DNA from: Phoronis australis
Lineage: Eukaryota > Phoronida > Phoronidae
Direction: 5' to 3'
Assembly (NCBI GenBank): GCA_002633005.1
Contig: NMRA01000257.1
Location: 216,731 to 280,730 of the forward strand
DNA length: 64,000 nucleotides
Below are positions 36,348 to 48,700 of this stretch, piece by piece. Below the pieces are notes generated by a model. It was not told where the DNA came from, searched no databases, and saw only the letters and a list, made by a program, of their open reading frames with translations. Position 1 is the first letter of the stretch. Each line of letters opens with the position of its first letter. The position numbers were made by a program, and so were the translations under genes.

Positions 36348-37067
36348 ATGAGTCAGAGGCCTTGCTACTGTTGTGCAACTCTGGGTAATGCTCTTGATGC
36401 TGCCTTAAATGAGCTGGGAATGTTGAGCACAGTGACTAATATCAGGGAACAGTACTTGGAAGAACGTCTAAAGACAAACACCAATGGTCAGGTCGGCAGC
36501 AGAGAAGCCTCGTCTAAAGCTCACAGTGTGCCCAACAGTCCTGTGAGAGGATACCAAGTTGTGACTATGAACCCGCTGTATGTCACTGGTGTAGTGCCTG
36601 GACTGGAGCTTAAATCAAAAAGTCTGAAATTTGCTGCTGAAAAAGAAATCAAGTTTACCAGTCTCGGAACTGATTATGCTCAAGAACAGCCTGAAACTGC
36701 AAAATGCAGTAAAGCTGGCCGAGTAAAGCTGGCCAGAATCAAGCATTTTAAAGCGCCATATAAAGTACCGAGTAGTAATTTAGAGGCCAAACCTGTTAAT
36801 AATCCAAATTCTTCCAGGCATTGTACACGAGCAAGTGCTCAGACCAGCCTACTGAGCTTTGGAACCAAACAGATTGTTCGAGCTGAACCTCGTTTGGATG
36901 AGTGCCCACGTCATGGTAGCAAGAAGTGCATGCAGAGGTCAAAGTCGCTAGATGATTTGGGCTTGGGCAAGTTAAATATTGGTGAGGTGCCTAGATTTAA
37001 CATAACACAAAATAAAGAGGTGGATAGTGTCTCGCAACATCTTGGCCAAATGAAGGTTGTTGAGTAG
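36348..37067 (+). CDS. MACIR: MACIR (C5orf30, UNC119-binding protein) homologue
   Basis: In vertebrates this small protein binds UNC119 and affects trafficking of lipidated cargo to cilia, and it modulates macrophage metabolism. The 239-residue frame has the three conserved blocks in order: SPVRGYQVVTMNPLYVTG (64-81, vertebrate pattern SP-R--GYQ-L-M---YLVG), HFKAPYKVP (133-141, vertebrate YYQPYEIP) and RSKSLDDLGLGKL (197-209, vertebrate HSKSLDYLNLDKM), then a QHLGQMKV tail. The vertebrate protein has about 206 residues. The coding region is one exon: a TTTTTCAG acceptor ends at 36336, only 11 bp before the ATG, so a non-coding 5' exon lies upstream. The first nine residues carry three Cys (CYCC), not part of the conserved blocks. 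The homology is recognised from memory of the family, without a search. Confidence 0.8.
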   Translation: MSQRPCYCCATLGNALDAALNELGMLSTVTNIREQYLEERLKTNTNGQVGSREASSKAHSVPNSPVRGYQVVTMNPLYVTGVVPGLELKSKSLKFAAEKEIKFTSLGTDYAQEQPETAKCSKAGRVKLARIKHFKAPYKVPSSNLEAKPVNNPNSSRHCTRASAQTSLLSFGTKQIVRAEPRLDECPRHGSKKCMQRSKSLDDLGLGKLNIGEVPRFNITQNKEVDSVSQHLGQMKVVE

Positions 37068-37657
37068 CAGTGCTGTAGTTTGCTTGAGATGGGTGTTGTT
37101 GGTGGTTCACTAAACAAGTGGTGTGGAATCTTATCTGAGGCTGGTATGATAAACAGTTGGCTGTTAAACGGGTTCATCATTTTACTGCCTTTCTTTATTT
37201 GAAATTAACCCCTTTCACTTTATGAGAAGAACATTTTACTGTTACTATAAACACCTATGTATGTATAAATTGCTTTGATTTGAGTTACTGCTACTGTTTA
37301 CCTGGCTTCACGGTGGCTATAAGTCCACCTTTCTCCACAAAAACTTGCCCTTGTTTAGACCACTTACCCTATATGAAACTGGTTTCAACTGGATTTGTAG
37401 TCAAATTTGGAGACGATTTTGGGCCCTCAAATGAACTGATTGTCCGTTGTTACCGAGACCGGCAGCCCATCTAGTTTGTCACGGCGTGTCGTTTATCCAT
37501 CGAGTATGATTTCAACAAATAACTAAAGTGTCATTTCTTTACAAACCCTGAAATCACTTCCCATTTAAGTAAGGAACAAGTTGACACTGATTTTATAGTG
37601 GTAACTGGTCTAAATCAAGAGCTTGCTTCGTGGATGAAGTAGTCACTTTAACTTTAA

Positions 37658-38884
37658 CCCTTTCATTGCATGTGTACAGTAGTAGTGGGTATAGAATGTC
37701 CCTCGTCTGTGCTGGTAGAAGTATCTATTATTTTCTATGAACTAGAGTACGTATCTACGTGTCTGTTTCAATGCAGCAAACTGTGGGATGAAAATGATTT
37801 ATGTTCAACATATGTCCTCACTATGTGCACATTGTGAGGTGTGTGCAGTGCACTTAATGCAGGGCTTGGAATTCTCCTCTTTTAAGAGGATTTCTTCTTT
37901 TTTGGTTTCAATTTACTCTTATTTGATTTCCAGTTTCTTCTTCCTTTGCCTCTTTTTTATCATTCTTTTGACTTTATTTGTGCAAAATGTTTATTTCAAT
38001 TAAATTTTACAGCAACAAATTACATCCATTACACAAGTCTATTTGTGCAAGGATACATTGCCTGGAAAATGTCCTCTTTTTGTCAATGGTCATTCTAAGC
38101 CTTGTTACTAACTAAAGCCTTTTGAGCATGGTGGATCATCACTTTCAAATTTTGAACCTTCTTGTTTATTTTTGTCATATGAATTGCGAGTACAGTGCTT
38201 TTAAGTAGTCTCAACCGGTAAACTGCGGTCACTTTATTCAGTCTAGTGCCCTCTGTAGTCTGCATCTTACCGTTTTTATGGAAATTAGTACATAGCTGAT
38301 CTATTTACAAAAAGTATTAACCAAGAACACAGAACACGTTGGCCTCCACTTATGCTTGTAGTTGAACGATTATGATCAATAGCATTCCGTCTTTGCCAAA
38401 GCGCTAAATTCGTTATTTAGGCTTCATGTAAAGAAGGGATGACATAACAAATGAAATTTTGCATGTTATCAGTACAGTTCTTTTGGTATGATTATACCTT
38501 CAGTTCCAACTAAGTGTTACTAAAGAAACTGGTCAAATGGCCCTATTGTTTTAATTAGTATCAGATTAGAAAATCAAGTTCTTCAGGCTTTGTACTAAAT
38601 TCTTTGTCAGAGTCTTAATTTCTTAGTTCCGTAGATATTTGTCTAAGTGCAGATTTGTCTATGGAGTCCCATGTAACCTGAAGTGACCAAACGTTATTTA
38701 AAAAGTAATGTATGAATGGAGGTCACAAGACCGTGGGAATTTCCAAAATTCTTTTTTCCTCTTAGCCCAGCCCACTGCAACATGGATAAGAATTTACAAA
38801 AGAATTTTTTAGTATTTATATCGGTCACCTTTTTTCTCAAAAACAGGCCAAGCAGGAATGGACTGACCTCTTGCAATGGAAGGG
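37658..38884. mobile_element. piggyBac-like element, 1227 bp, downstream of MACIR
   Basis: Ends CCCTTTCATTGCATG and CTTGCAATGGAAGGG are inverted, with TTAA directly outside on both sides (37654-37657 and 38885-38888). No transposase frame is seen. If MACIR uses the AATAAA at 39448, this element is part of its 3' UTR. Confidence 0.75.
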
Positions 38885-39447
38885 TTAAGTAACTCTGATA
38901 TACAGCTGTTAGTTTATGTGTGAAACGAGCCATCATTTTTATGATTTTGACTTCAATTATGTATCAGATCTTTAGCCAATGTAGTGCAGGATTTGTAATG
39001 CAAAACTCGGTTGTCCAAGTGGCCGCACCATAGATGCAATACACTCGCAAAAATGCAAGATCACTTGAGCCTTGGACCAGGTATTATGAATAGTTATGTT
39101 TAGTTTTGTAAGTAATCCAATTGTTGAAGTGTCGGGTGCAGAAGATTTGAAGACCTGTGCTTGTCAAGTTGAATTTCTTGTAACGGTTTATGCATGTGCG
39201 CTGGGTTCATACTTTTTATTTTAAAGGGTGAAGCTGTTATCTTGTCTTTCTGCCCCTACTTATTAACATGAATACTAAATTGAGGTTCGTCACGGTGAGC
39301 TAACTATCCAATGTTTTGGGTTTTGTCATGTAAGCTGGAAAACTGACTGAACAAATTTTTACTGTGATATTTGTAGAATTGTTGCTAGATTTATTTACTT
39401 TATAAAGTTGTCTGTTTTGTTCTGTGTTGAAGATGAATGTTTTTGGA

Positions 39448-39453
39448 AATAAA
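39448..39453 (+). promoter_or_regulatory. Candidate polyadenylation signal of MACIR
   Basis: AATAAA in a TG-rich context on the MACIR strand, 2.4 kb after the stop. I saw no closer canonical signal, but a variant one could be used. Confidence 0.45.
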
Positions 39454-39554
39454 AATGTTGAACTCCTTACTTTTGATTAGCTTAAATCGCATTCCTATTG
39501 AGCATTAAGTAATGTGATGGGACAATGTTTTAATTCAACTGTATATCAAATAAG

Positions 39555-39662
39555 CACAGAAAAATCGAGAACCACAACTGGGAATCGAACCACAAGTTTC
39601 CAGATTGCCGGTCTAGAGACCTGTTGTTCGATTCTCAGTTGGGGTTCTAGATATTTCTGTGT
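39555..39662. repeat. Head-to-head tRNA-like hairpin
   Basis: Arms of about 36 bp (CACAGAAA-ATC-AGAACC, CAACTGGGAATCGAAC, and the inverse GTTCGATTCTCAGTTG, GGTTCTAGATATTTCTGTG) surround a core of about 35 bp. Each arm carries a B-box-like GTTCGATTC sequence, pointing outwards. It resembles two tRNA 3' halves or SINE heads joined in opposite directions. Confidence 0.6.
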
Positions 39663-39864
39663 TTGTTTGTCATACATTTCACTATTGGCCAACCTCATAG
39701 TCTAAGTATATATTTACTAAATTCAATTTTATTGATTTCTCACAAAAATGAGTCATGAAATGATTGCAGAAGCAATCAAGTGAACACTTTATGGTTGAAC
39801 TGGTGTTTGAATGGAACTCATGTAGCGCTCAATATGACTTTAATGCAGCCATAAACCCACGTTC

Positions 39865-42781
39865 TGTCTGAGATTCAACTTTTGATTTAGACTACTAACT
39901 GCTACAAAATTGGTCTCGACTCGTTCCTTACTCAGACGAGATGATTTTTGACTCGCGAACAACCAGCAGTTTATATTCATTGAGACCATGTTTGGTGCAT
40001 AAAATGACAAGTCAACTTGTAGAACCCAATCCCAAGCAATAATAAACTGTCAATTCTTTGGAAGCCCTGAAAACATCTCCAACTTGACTCTGCAACAACT
40101 TGAGACCAATTTCATGACGGCAAACGGTCTAAACCAAGTTAGTTTTTGTGATGTAAAGGAGGTTTGTCGTCGATTTAAACAAAGTTTTGGTTGTTAATGT
40201 GATCCAAATCAGTTTTGAATCTTACACTTTGCATTTTTATGTTTATGGTGTCTAGAAAGAACAAAGTATCTCAAAAACATTTAAATACCCTTTTGAACTC
40301 TAAAAATAAAACGAAACAAGAACACCCACCTAGTGCATCACAAACAGCAAAGATACAGTGGAGTTAATAATTTCTAACATTATCACAAGAGGTACTGCAA
40401 CAGTAAAATGTCATTAGTCCACCATATTATGTGTACTAAACTGGCAAGACTTCACTGTAGTGCCAGTTAAATTTGAAGATCCTTACTGAAAGTACTGAGC
40501 ACATAAACAGATGCCATCAAATCGTGAGGCAAAAACGATAATTGCCACTCTAGAGAATGCAATAGTCGAGGATTTTTGCAAAATAGCTAACCCTGACAAT
40601 AGCATACATGCTTACTCCCAGAGATCCATCAACAGGGACTTCAGAGACAGAGATAACTGCAAAAAACAAAATTGTCACTAGATGGCACAGCAGTAGTTAA
40701 TATTCATAACATTATTTTGTTTACTGATCAAAACAAACCTACTCTGAATGGACAGAAAGGCACACACAAGGCTAATAAGTGGCGGCAGTAGCTGATTCAT
40801 TTAAAAGTCATTTTCTGTCACTATCTTGATGGGAACACACTCGTTACACAGAAGTGTATGCCAGATTTATGGACACTGGATGCTGGACAGAAATGAGAGT
40901 ATGCACCCACATGTATCAGTATATGTGGGTATACAAGAATGAGATGCTCTTATGACATAAAGACAGTAATTCCTTTGTACAAAGACGCCAATTACAAAAT
41001 TACCAAATACAATTCTTAAGCAAGGAAAACCAACATACTACTACCACAATTACAGAGAGACAGGAGATCAGGGAAAGTCTCTAGATCACATATAACACAA
41101 AGTAGACACCAGAGCTATTCCCTGAATGGGAACTGACTACCAATTGGCAAAAAGACCTGGTCAGTTTCTTCACTATAGTTTAACATCCACAAACTGTTAA
41201 ATATATTTACAGTGACAGTACAGTAACATTTTAAGCAATCACACCTATAAGCTTCACCCTTGGGTCGGTTGAACAGTAAGCATTACCTGTGATGTGTTAC
41301 GCCAAAGATTCTGTGATAATACAATATAATAAAACCCTGATAGACAACAGTTTTCTTAGAAACACCCTGCTCCAGTAAAATTACATTCGTCTTGATAACA
41401 TGTCCAATAAGTTCTCCTTTACCCTGACTAATCAATCAAGGAGACTCATATTTTTCTTGCAAAAACAACAATAACATGATAACAATAGAGTAATAATTAT
41501 AATAATAATGTTAGTGCTTATAGCACTTTTTTGGCAAAACACTTTACATCACTGGCCAAACAGTTTCTTTGAACAACAGCGATAATCCGTTAGATATTGC
41601 CAAAAATATGGTCAGTTTCAACCACAACTGAACCAAATTAATGAATGCAGCAAGAGAACCAACCAGTGTTCTCCACAAGGTCCATCGATTGCTTAAATTT
41701 GGGTACACAAACTCTCCATATTAAATAAGAGAAAAATGAACAGCTGTTCAACCCAGCAAGTAATCTTATATCTTAAATTTCGTGAAGATCCTCTTGGAAG
41801 ATATTGAGGCATACCAGTAGTTAAAATTGTTTGAAAATCAACATTAGCCAGGATTCCGTTAGGAGAAAACACATTTGCAAAATTTTGTAATGAATCTTTT
41901 AACCCTGTTATATTTAGGAGATACAGCTGCAGACATCAGATGCCAACTCAAAGATGACTACACAGCATATTCCCACATACATTCATGTAGGCACATAAAA
42001 ACTCTTCAAAATAAAAACAAATTCCGTATCAAAATATAGGTTTATATACTAGATTGTACTACAAAGAAGCGTTAAAACCCTCCTTGAACAAATATTTATA
42101 ATTCCAGATGTACAGGACTATACCCAGACAGTCCTAGCAATGCGTTAGCAACACAAGAAAATGATTTGAACACTTGAACACAAGTAAATCACGTGATACG
42201 TGAAGTAGCCTGTTGGTGCCATGTTACATCATCCGAAACAGCAAACAAAGAATGGCTGATAGTTTTGAATACCTGCCAGTTAGCATGTTAGCAATATGTA
42301 TCTGCTGTGAATACAAGTCAGGGCATATGGAATAGAACTCTTATAAGTACAGTTGTTCATTACTGTACGAATTATCTATGATAATTGCAGTCAGATAGTA
42401 AGTCGAACAGTTCATTACATTTGGCAATTTATGACTTCATTGTGGTCATAGAGATCCTTTAAAAACACTTTACAGGAACTAAATTTACATGGAATACCAA
42501 TCAAGGTAATGAAAGCTGCAAGACCTGACCTTGCACCAATCAGACACCATTACTCAAGATACTTTCACTCTGTAGCATTCGGGTATGGCAACATGGCTCA
42601 TGTTGCTGACAGTACATGCACATTCAATTGATTTGCTAACTTTACATTAGAAAAATATAAACTTGAGATGATACAACAATATACACCCACTTTGTACATT
42701 GAACTTGGAACAAGAAGTTGAGAATTCTGCGCCCATTATTACAGTCGTTGCTGTAACACTTGAACGACGTGAAGTCATGTG
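39865..42781. other. Intergenic, old dispersed repeats
   Basis: It holds two members of the GAGACCAATTTTATAATGG family (39865-39945 inverted, 40070-40160) and diverged CTCF-like monomers (TTGTCACTAGATGGCAC near 40674; related text at 40850-40930 and 41770-42000, the latter two ending in a CCCACAT..ATGTGGG-type hairpin). No gene is recognised. The 3' UTR of the PDZ-PH gene should begin just right of this stretch and run left into it. Confidence 0.5.
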
Positions 42782-45700
42782 TCAAAGATCAGCAACCACC
42801 CATTTGGCAATTGACTTGCGCATAGCTACCATCCATCTGAAAAATTGACACAGAAAATTGCAAAAAGAACCTCTGAGAGACATTTTGCTAGAAGAATGTA
42901 TGATAACTGATGAAGAACAGGATAGTATGGCAACTCATGTTTGCCACTACCATCACCAAAAACACTTAATAGTAACAATAAAAACAATGAAAACAAGCAT
43001 TTGCCAAAAGACGACCTAACTGTCCCCTATCGCCTTGGGATGCATGCATTGTTAGAGTTAAAATTTTATGCTCTTTCACAATTACTTTGAGCAACAATTT
43101 ATTTCCGTGTCAAAGGAAGTTGCAGTGTGTTTCATGTTAAAACTACAACCTACCTTTCCTTGTCTTTATCGAAGTCTGCGTAGAAACAGAAGGTTCGAAG
43201 ACTTTCATTTGGTGGAACTAACTTAAAGCCATGTTTCTTCATCTCTGGGGCGTCTATTACACTGTAACCATGGAGATGAAATAATCCTGGAAAAATAATC
43301 CTCAGGTCAATATGAAAAACTGTGAGACAAATACTTATTAATAAGTTTTTACATCAAACATCAACACACTGAGTGCAATGTAACCACCAGAAATTTCAAA
43401 AAACAAGCCCTCCAAATAACTAGTCATGGAACTTACTATATTTGGAGAAAAATAAAAAGGCTCATGGGCCTAGTCCCCGAGTCATAACAAAAAGTTTCAG
43501 TCATTTGTAGATTCTCGCAAATATACAGCATCAGCAAGAGTCAAAAAAACAAGGCTTCGTGGGGACAGAACATATTTCAGCAAGTTTTCCACTTATCTAC
43601 AAACAAACCTAACTACCGGAATTATGGTACCATAAACTCTCCCATCATCACATATTGGTCGTCATTCTGTGTCAATGTCACTGTCATGTTTCCATTCATA
43701 GCCTTTCAAAACTACGCTCAGCCTTATGTTTGGGCCGTAAAAAGGTAAAAACACATCATTTCCTGATATTTACCCTAGACCTTACTATCATAAGTTTCTG
43801 ACTAAGTTCCCAAGTAGCTTTGTTTCAAAACTTAAAATATTGCGGCCTATCGATAAATAAGTGGCAAATAAATTTATTTCATTCCTTGCAAATAAATTTC
43901 ATGAACATCAAGAACATGCTGAGTTACTTGTACTACTGAGTTATGCGATAGCAAATACCAAATATTTTTTGTTAAAAATTACCCCCCCCCCCCCAACTAA
44001 GATTAACAATTTTTTGTCTACTAATGGTACGCACAATGTAGAGGACATTGAGCTGTATGTAACCTCATTGGGTCATCACCAGAGCTTTGTATGACCAATA
44101 CAATACCTTTGGCCTTCCAGCAGCTGAATATAACCTTATAGGGTCATCAACAAAGCTTTACATAACCAATACAATAGCCTTTAAGCATCTGTATGTAACA
44201 TAATAGGGCCATCCACAGAGCTTTGCATGACCAATACAATACCTTTGGCCTTTGAGCAGCTGTATGTGACCTCAAAGGGTCATCAGTAGAAACTTAACAT
44301 GACCAACACAATACATTTAACCCTTGAGCAGCAGTATGTGAATTCCTGGGGTCATCAACAGAGATTTACATGACCAATACAATACCTTTAGCCTTGGATG
44401 ACATTGATTCCACATAGTAATAAAGGCAGGCATCCTTGAGGACACAGAAGCGTTTCTTCCAACTTTTGTAATGTCCGCCCATCTTTGTCAGGTATCCGTG
44501 ACAGTCTACATCTCTAATAGATAAGGCTGGCATATTAATGTGATGACTACTGATGTCAAGCCAGTAGTCCATGCCATTGTTGTCTGACTTTGATGCCTCT
44601 CTGATGACTTCGGTCCAGCTGACAAATAATACAGAAACATCCGCATTATCATGTCAATTAGAGGATTAAATAGAGAATCCTACAAGAGTGTTGGGGTTTA
44701 TGACATGGGCAAAACCTCTTGGGAACTTCGTCAAAATCCCGAGGCTTGCTGAGTAATTCAGTTAATTTTTGCTAATAGTTTTATTTTAAGCTTAAAAACT
44801 GTAAATTGCATTCAGCTTTTGCAGCAAATATTCAAGTTGGAATCTAATAAATAGTCTTTGAAGATGTAATATTAAAACTTCAAAAATGTTAAAGCTTTGG
44901 AATAACAGTCAGCACGGCTTCCCCGCACGTGAGCACTGAATTGACTTTGAGACAGCACAGGTAGACAGTATCGCCGCGTTTCTTTAGCTGGGGCTCGTCT
45001 CCATTTGAATGAACGTGGAAATGAAATTCCGTTTGAATGAACGTGGAAATGGAATTCCGTTTGAATGAATGTGGAAACGGAATTTGCAGCCAAAGATGGG
45101 TTCGTTTAAGAAGTTGTTTGCATGTCCTTCCGACTGAGAGTACGTACAGTTGCGACACCCGATTTGTCAATCATAACCTTGTCACCTTCTTGGAATTCCA
45201 GCATTGCTTGGTTGGCGCGTGTTTGGTTGTTTTAGTGTTTTGAGACGATAAACTGTAAGGCGTATGGATGTCTACTTTGCACCGCTTTGTGATTTGCCCT
45301 TGTAATATCAAAAAATTACGTACTCGGTGTTATTAACCAGTCGTGTTGTAACACATTCCAGGTCATGTGAGAAATGTTAATTAGCAACCATATTGAAATG
45401 TACTATCAACTTAAGACAAAGTTAATAACTAAAATATTGAATGTTTTTCATTGTTCTAAGACTACTAACAGTCATGTTATATGCTAATGCCCAGAACACT
45501 GCTTGATGGTAGCAACAGTGAGGAAGAACTAAAAACTCGGATAATTATCTTTTAACAAAAGTATCGAAAATAAATTCAGTCAGACACCACGATACTGGCT
45601 GTTAAAAATGTGAAGAAGAAAAAAAAACGTCCCACACGTTGAACTTCATCACAGTATTCAAACTGAATTCAGGTGAATAGACTTTCCATATCAATGCCCC

Positions 45701-48700
45701 TTTCAAAAACAGTATTTTTACCAGAAATGCATGGTCACATGACTATGACAATGGCACAGTGTTGTGAATGGCATGAATAGATTTGCCTTTTACTCCTAGT
45801 TTAAGAAAGCATATACTTTTATGGGTTGACAGTCGCTAGTTACCAATTAGAGGTGTACGTAACCTTAAACACTATGTACATTGTCTCAGGTCAATATCGT
45901 ACTTTGTGACCTCTAAACACTCACTTTTATAAAAGAACAGCAGCAAATGAGAATGCAATGGACAAAAAATCCAAAACTAAACAGCGTATCGATCCTGTTT
46001 ATACCTTAAAAATTCTTCCTTTGAACTTGCTGCAAAGTAGTAGGTGTCTGCCCCATATCGGCTAATTCGAAATGCAAAGTCTTTGCCAGCATTTGTTGCC
46101 TTGGTAATTGTGTAATTCTTGAGAGGAATGGCAGCTAGAGGACTGTGATCCTGTCAAAGTAATAACATTAACAACATAGACTACGCTCCACAGTATTCAC
46201 ATCTACCAGTGAGATTACAAAAGCAGAGCCAACATTTGCTTTGATTTTAAACCCAAAGAAACAGAGAGGAAGAACTAGTAATAAGGTGCCTTGTGTGACG
46301 ACCAGGACACTAAGCGAAGGTCTACGTGAGACTCATGGTATTTATCATGCTCTCAATCATGATCACCTGCAGATCACTATTCAACGTACAATAACAAAAT
46401 GGACCTCCATAGCACTAGCCTCATTTTCCTTTGGTATATTCCAACAAAACCAAGCGAGCCATTTAGTACTGGAAAGTAAACAATAACATGTTGAGATGGT
46501 GATGAGACGAGGACTTAAGGCTGTATTACTTACACATTCCTCCTTAAAGACATAAAGACAATTATCTTGTTTGAGAACACACCATCGCTTTTTCCATGTC
46601 TTAACTAAGCCAGTTATACTGCGCTTCAATAAGGTTCCAAAAATGACTGGTTGAGAAACATCTTTAAAGTGGTTAGCAGGCTTGTCTGGTCTGGGAGTCA
46701 ATCCGAGGCTTATCCTCTGGCTGCAGGAGTCTGTGAATATGAAAACGGGTCAAATCATATTATAGCAATATTAGAACATGCATCTGCTTTACGCAGAGTG
46801 TACAATTTAAGACATCAGATATTCAGTGCCTCGGTGACTTGACTCTGAATCATTTGCCTGGGTTAAATGCGTGAACTGAACACAGCCATAGTGGCACCAA
46901 CATGTATATAAATTGCCATGTTTAGTGAGACAACATTGCAGGTGAATTTTTTAAGACTGCTGGCTGATAAACAAGACAGTCACTCTGTGACACTTCTCCC
47001 TTCAATTAACAATCTGTCCCAAAATCGATGTCAATAGAAACATGTGCCATATTTCATGAAAAGATTCATCTTGGAACTTGTATTGATAGACAGGAAGACA
47101 CCCAAAACAATATCCAAAAATAGAACAGTGAAGAACAGTTCATCAATGGGCAGATTAAAATGAAATTCTCAAACCTTTCTTAAGAATAGCCACCACTTCT
47201 TCATGTGTAGTTGCCATTACACACTGCCCGTTGATACAAACAATAGCATCACCTTCCTTTACACCAGCAGCTGCAGCAGCACCACCTGTTGAACACAACA
47301 TAAAGTAAGCCGATTCATTTAGGAAGCAGAATCCGACAGTCAAACTTATCAAATCTCTGTTTGCATAATCTTTGACCGTTTACCATGATTGACAGTGGTG
47401 CAGTCTTATCTTATCTGAAACAACACATCAGTGCTACATCAGCACAGAGCTCTATACTGCTGCTTCACTGGAAATGTAGATTGAAAGTGAACCTGACCTT
47501 TACCGCAATAAAAACAATCCACAAAACAAAGCAACTTGTATGCAGATGTGTAGATAATGTAATAAAATGCAAAGTGTAAACGAGACAGCAATTGTATCAA
47601 GTAAATATTCCAGTATTTACCTGGTGTCACTGTGGACACAAACACAGGACAACTGCCAGACACATGGAACCCGAAGTCTTCATCTCCTGGACGTTTTTCA
47701 ATAGTTGCCAGTTTTTCAGCCTCTGGAAGATTTTAATAATCACTTCTGTCGTACAATTATGAAAAATCAAAGCACGGTATTTAAGTATAACATCAAAGCC
47801 CAAGCCGATCCAGCCAATTTTTTCTGAGTCAAGAAGCGCATTCATTGTTGCCAGTCGCCCTTTTCAGAGGCAGCAAAAAATTCAAAACATTGCATTTTTG
47901 TAAACTATAAAAACGAAATCAATTTTTAATAAATTTCAAACTTTCAAACATAGATGATGCAAATATGGCAAAGCAGTGCAACACTTATTCGATAATTTTA
48001 TGCACTGGCTTTTTCTTCATAAAACAAATTCATAACCATCACTTTTGCAGAGAAATAAAACTTTCGGTATTCTCTTAGAAATCACCTTATCGTTGGAACA
48101 AACTCTTACCTGTATTTAAAATAAGTGTCTGTCAAATATCAGTGTGTAAATTTTGTAGTGAAAGCCACATTCTCTATTAAATTAAATTTGCATGTTAAAT
48201 GTCCTACTACAAACTCTTTTTGAACTCGTGTTGTTATGAGAATATGTTAGATGAAAAAAAAGTTTAGGTGCACCCAGTTGTAAATTTAATGTTCATATTT
48301 GCCAAACATCAAATTCAGTCCAATACTCTAAAGCCGTGACCCCAAGTTAGTATTAATAAGCAGATTGGCATAAACAAACTTAAGGCAGGTGACTCGAAAA
48401 TAATACAGAATAGCAAAGGACAGTCGGGGTTTACTCATCAGGAACACACCAGCCACTTTTCACAAAAAACTTTCAGTTTGGTGGACAGAGAGGCAGACAT
48501 CCTCTTCTTAATAGAAACCTATCTGCCAAATTTGCGAAGAACTCCGAAGATGGGCAAGCATAAAAATAGACTTGCCACAAGGGGACACAGTGGAGATTAA
48601 ATCAGTCCAAAATCCGTTACCATCTGTGGTCAGTTTCAAATAAACACATCTGACAAATTTCATTAAGATCCTATACAGGGTTTAGGAGAACAGCTGATGC

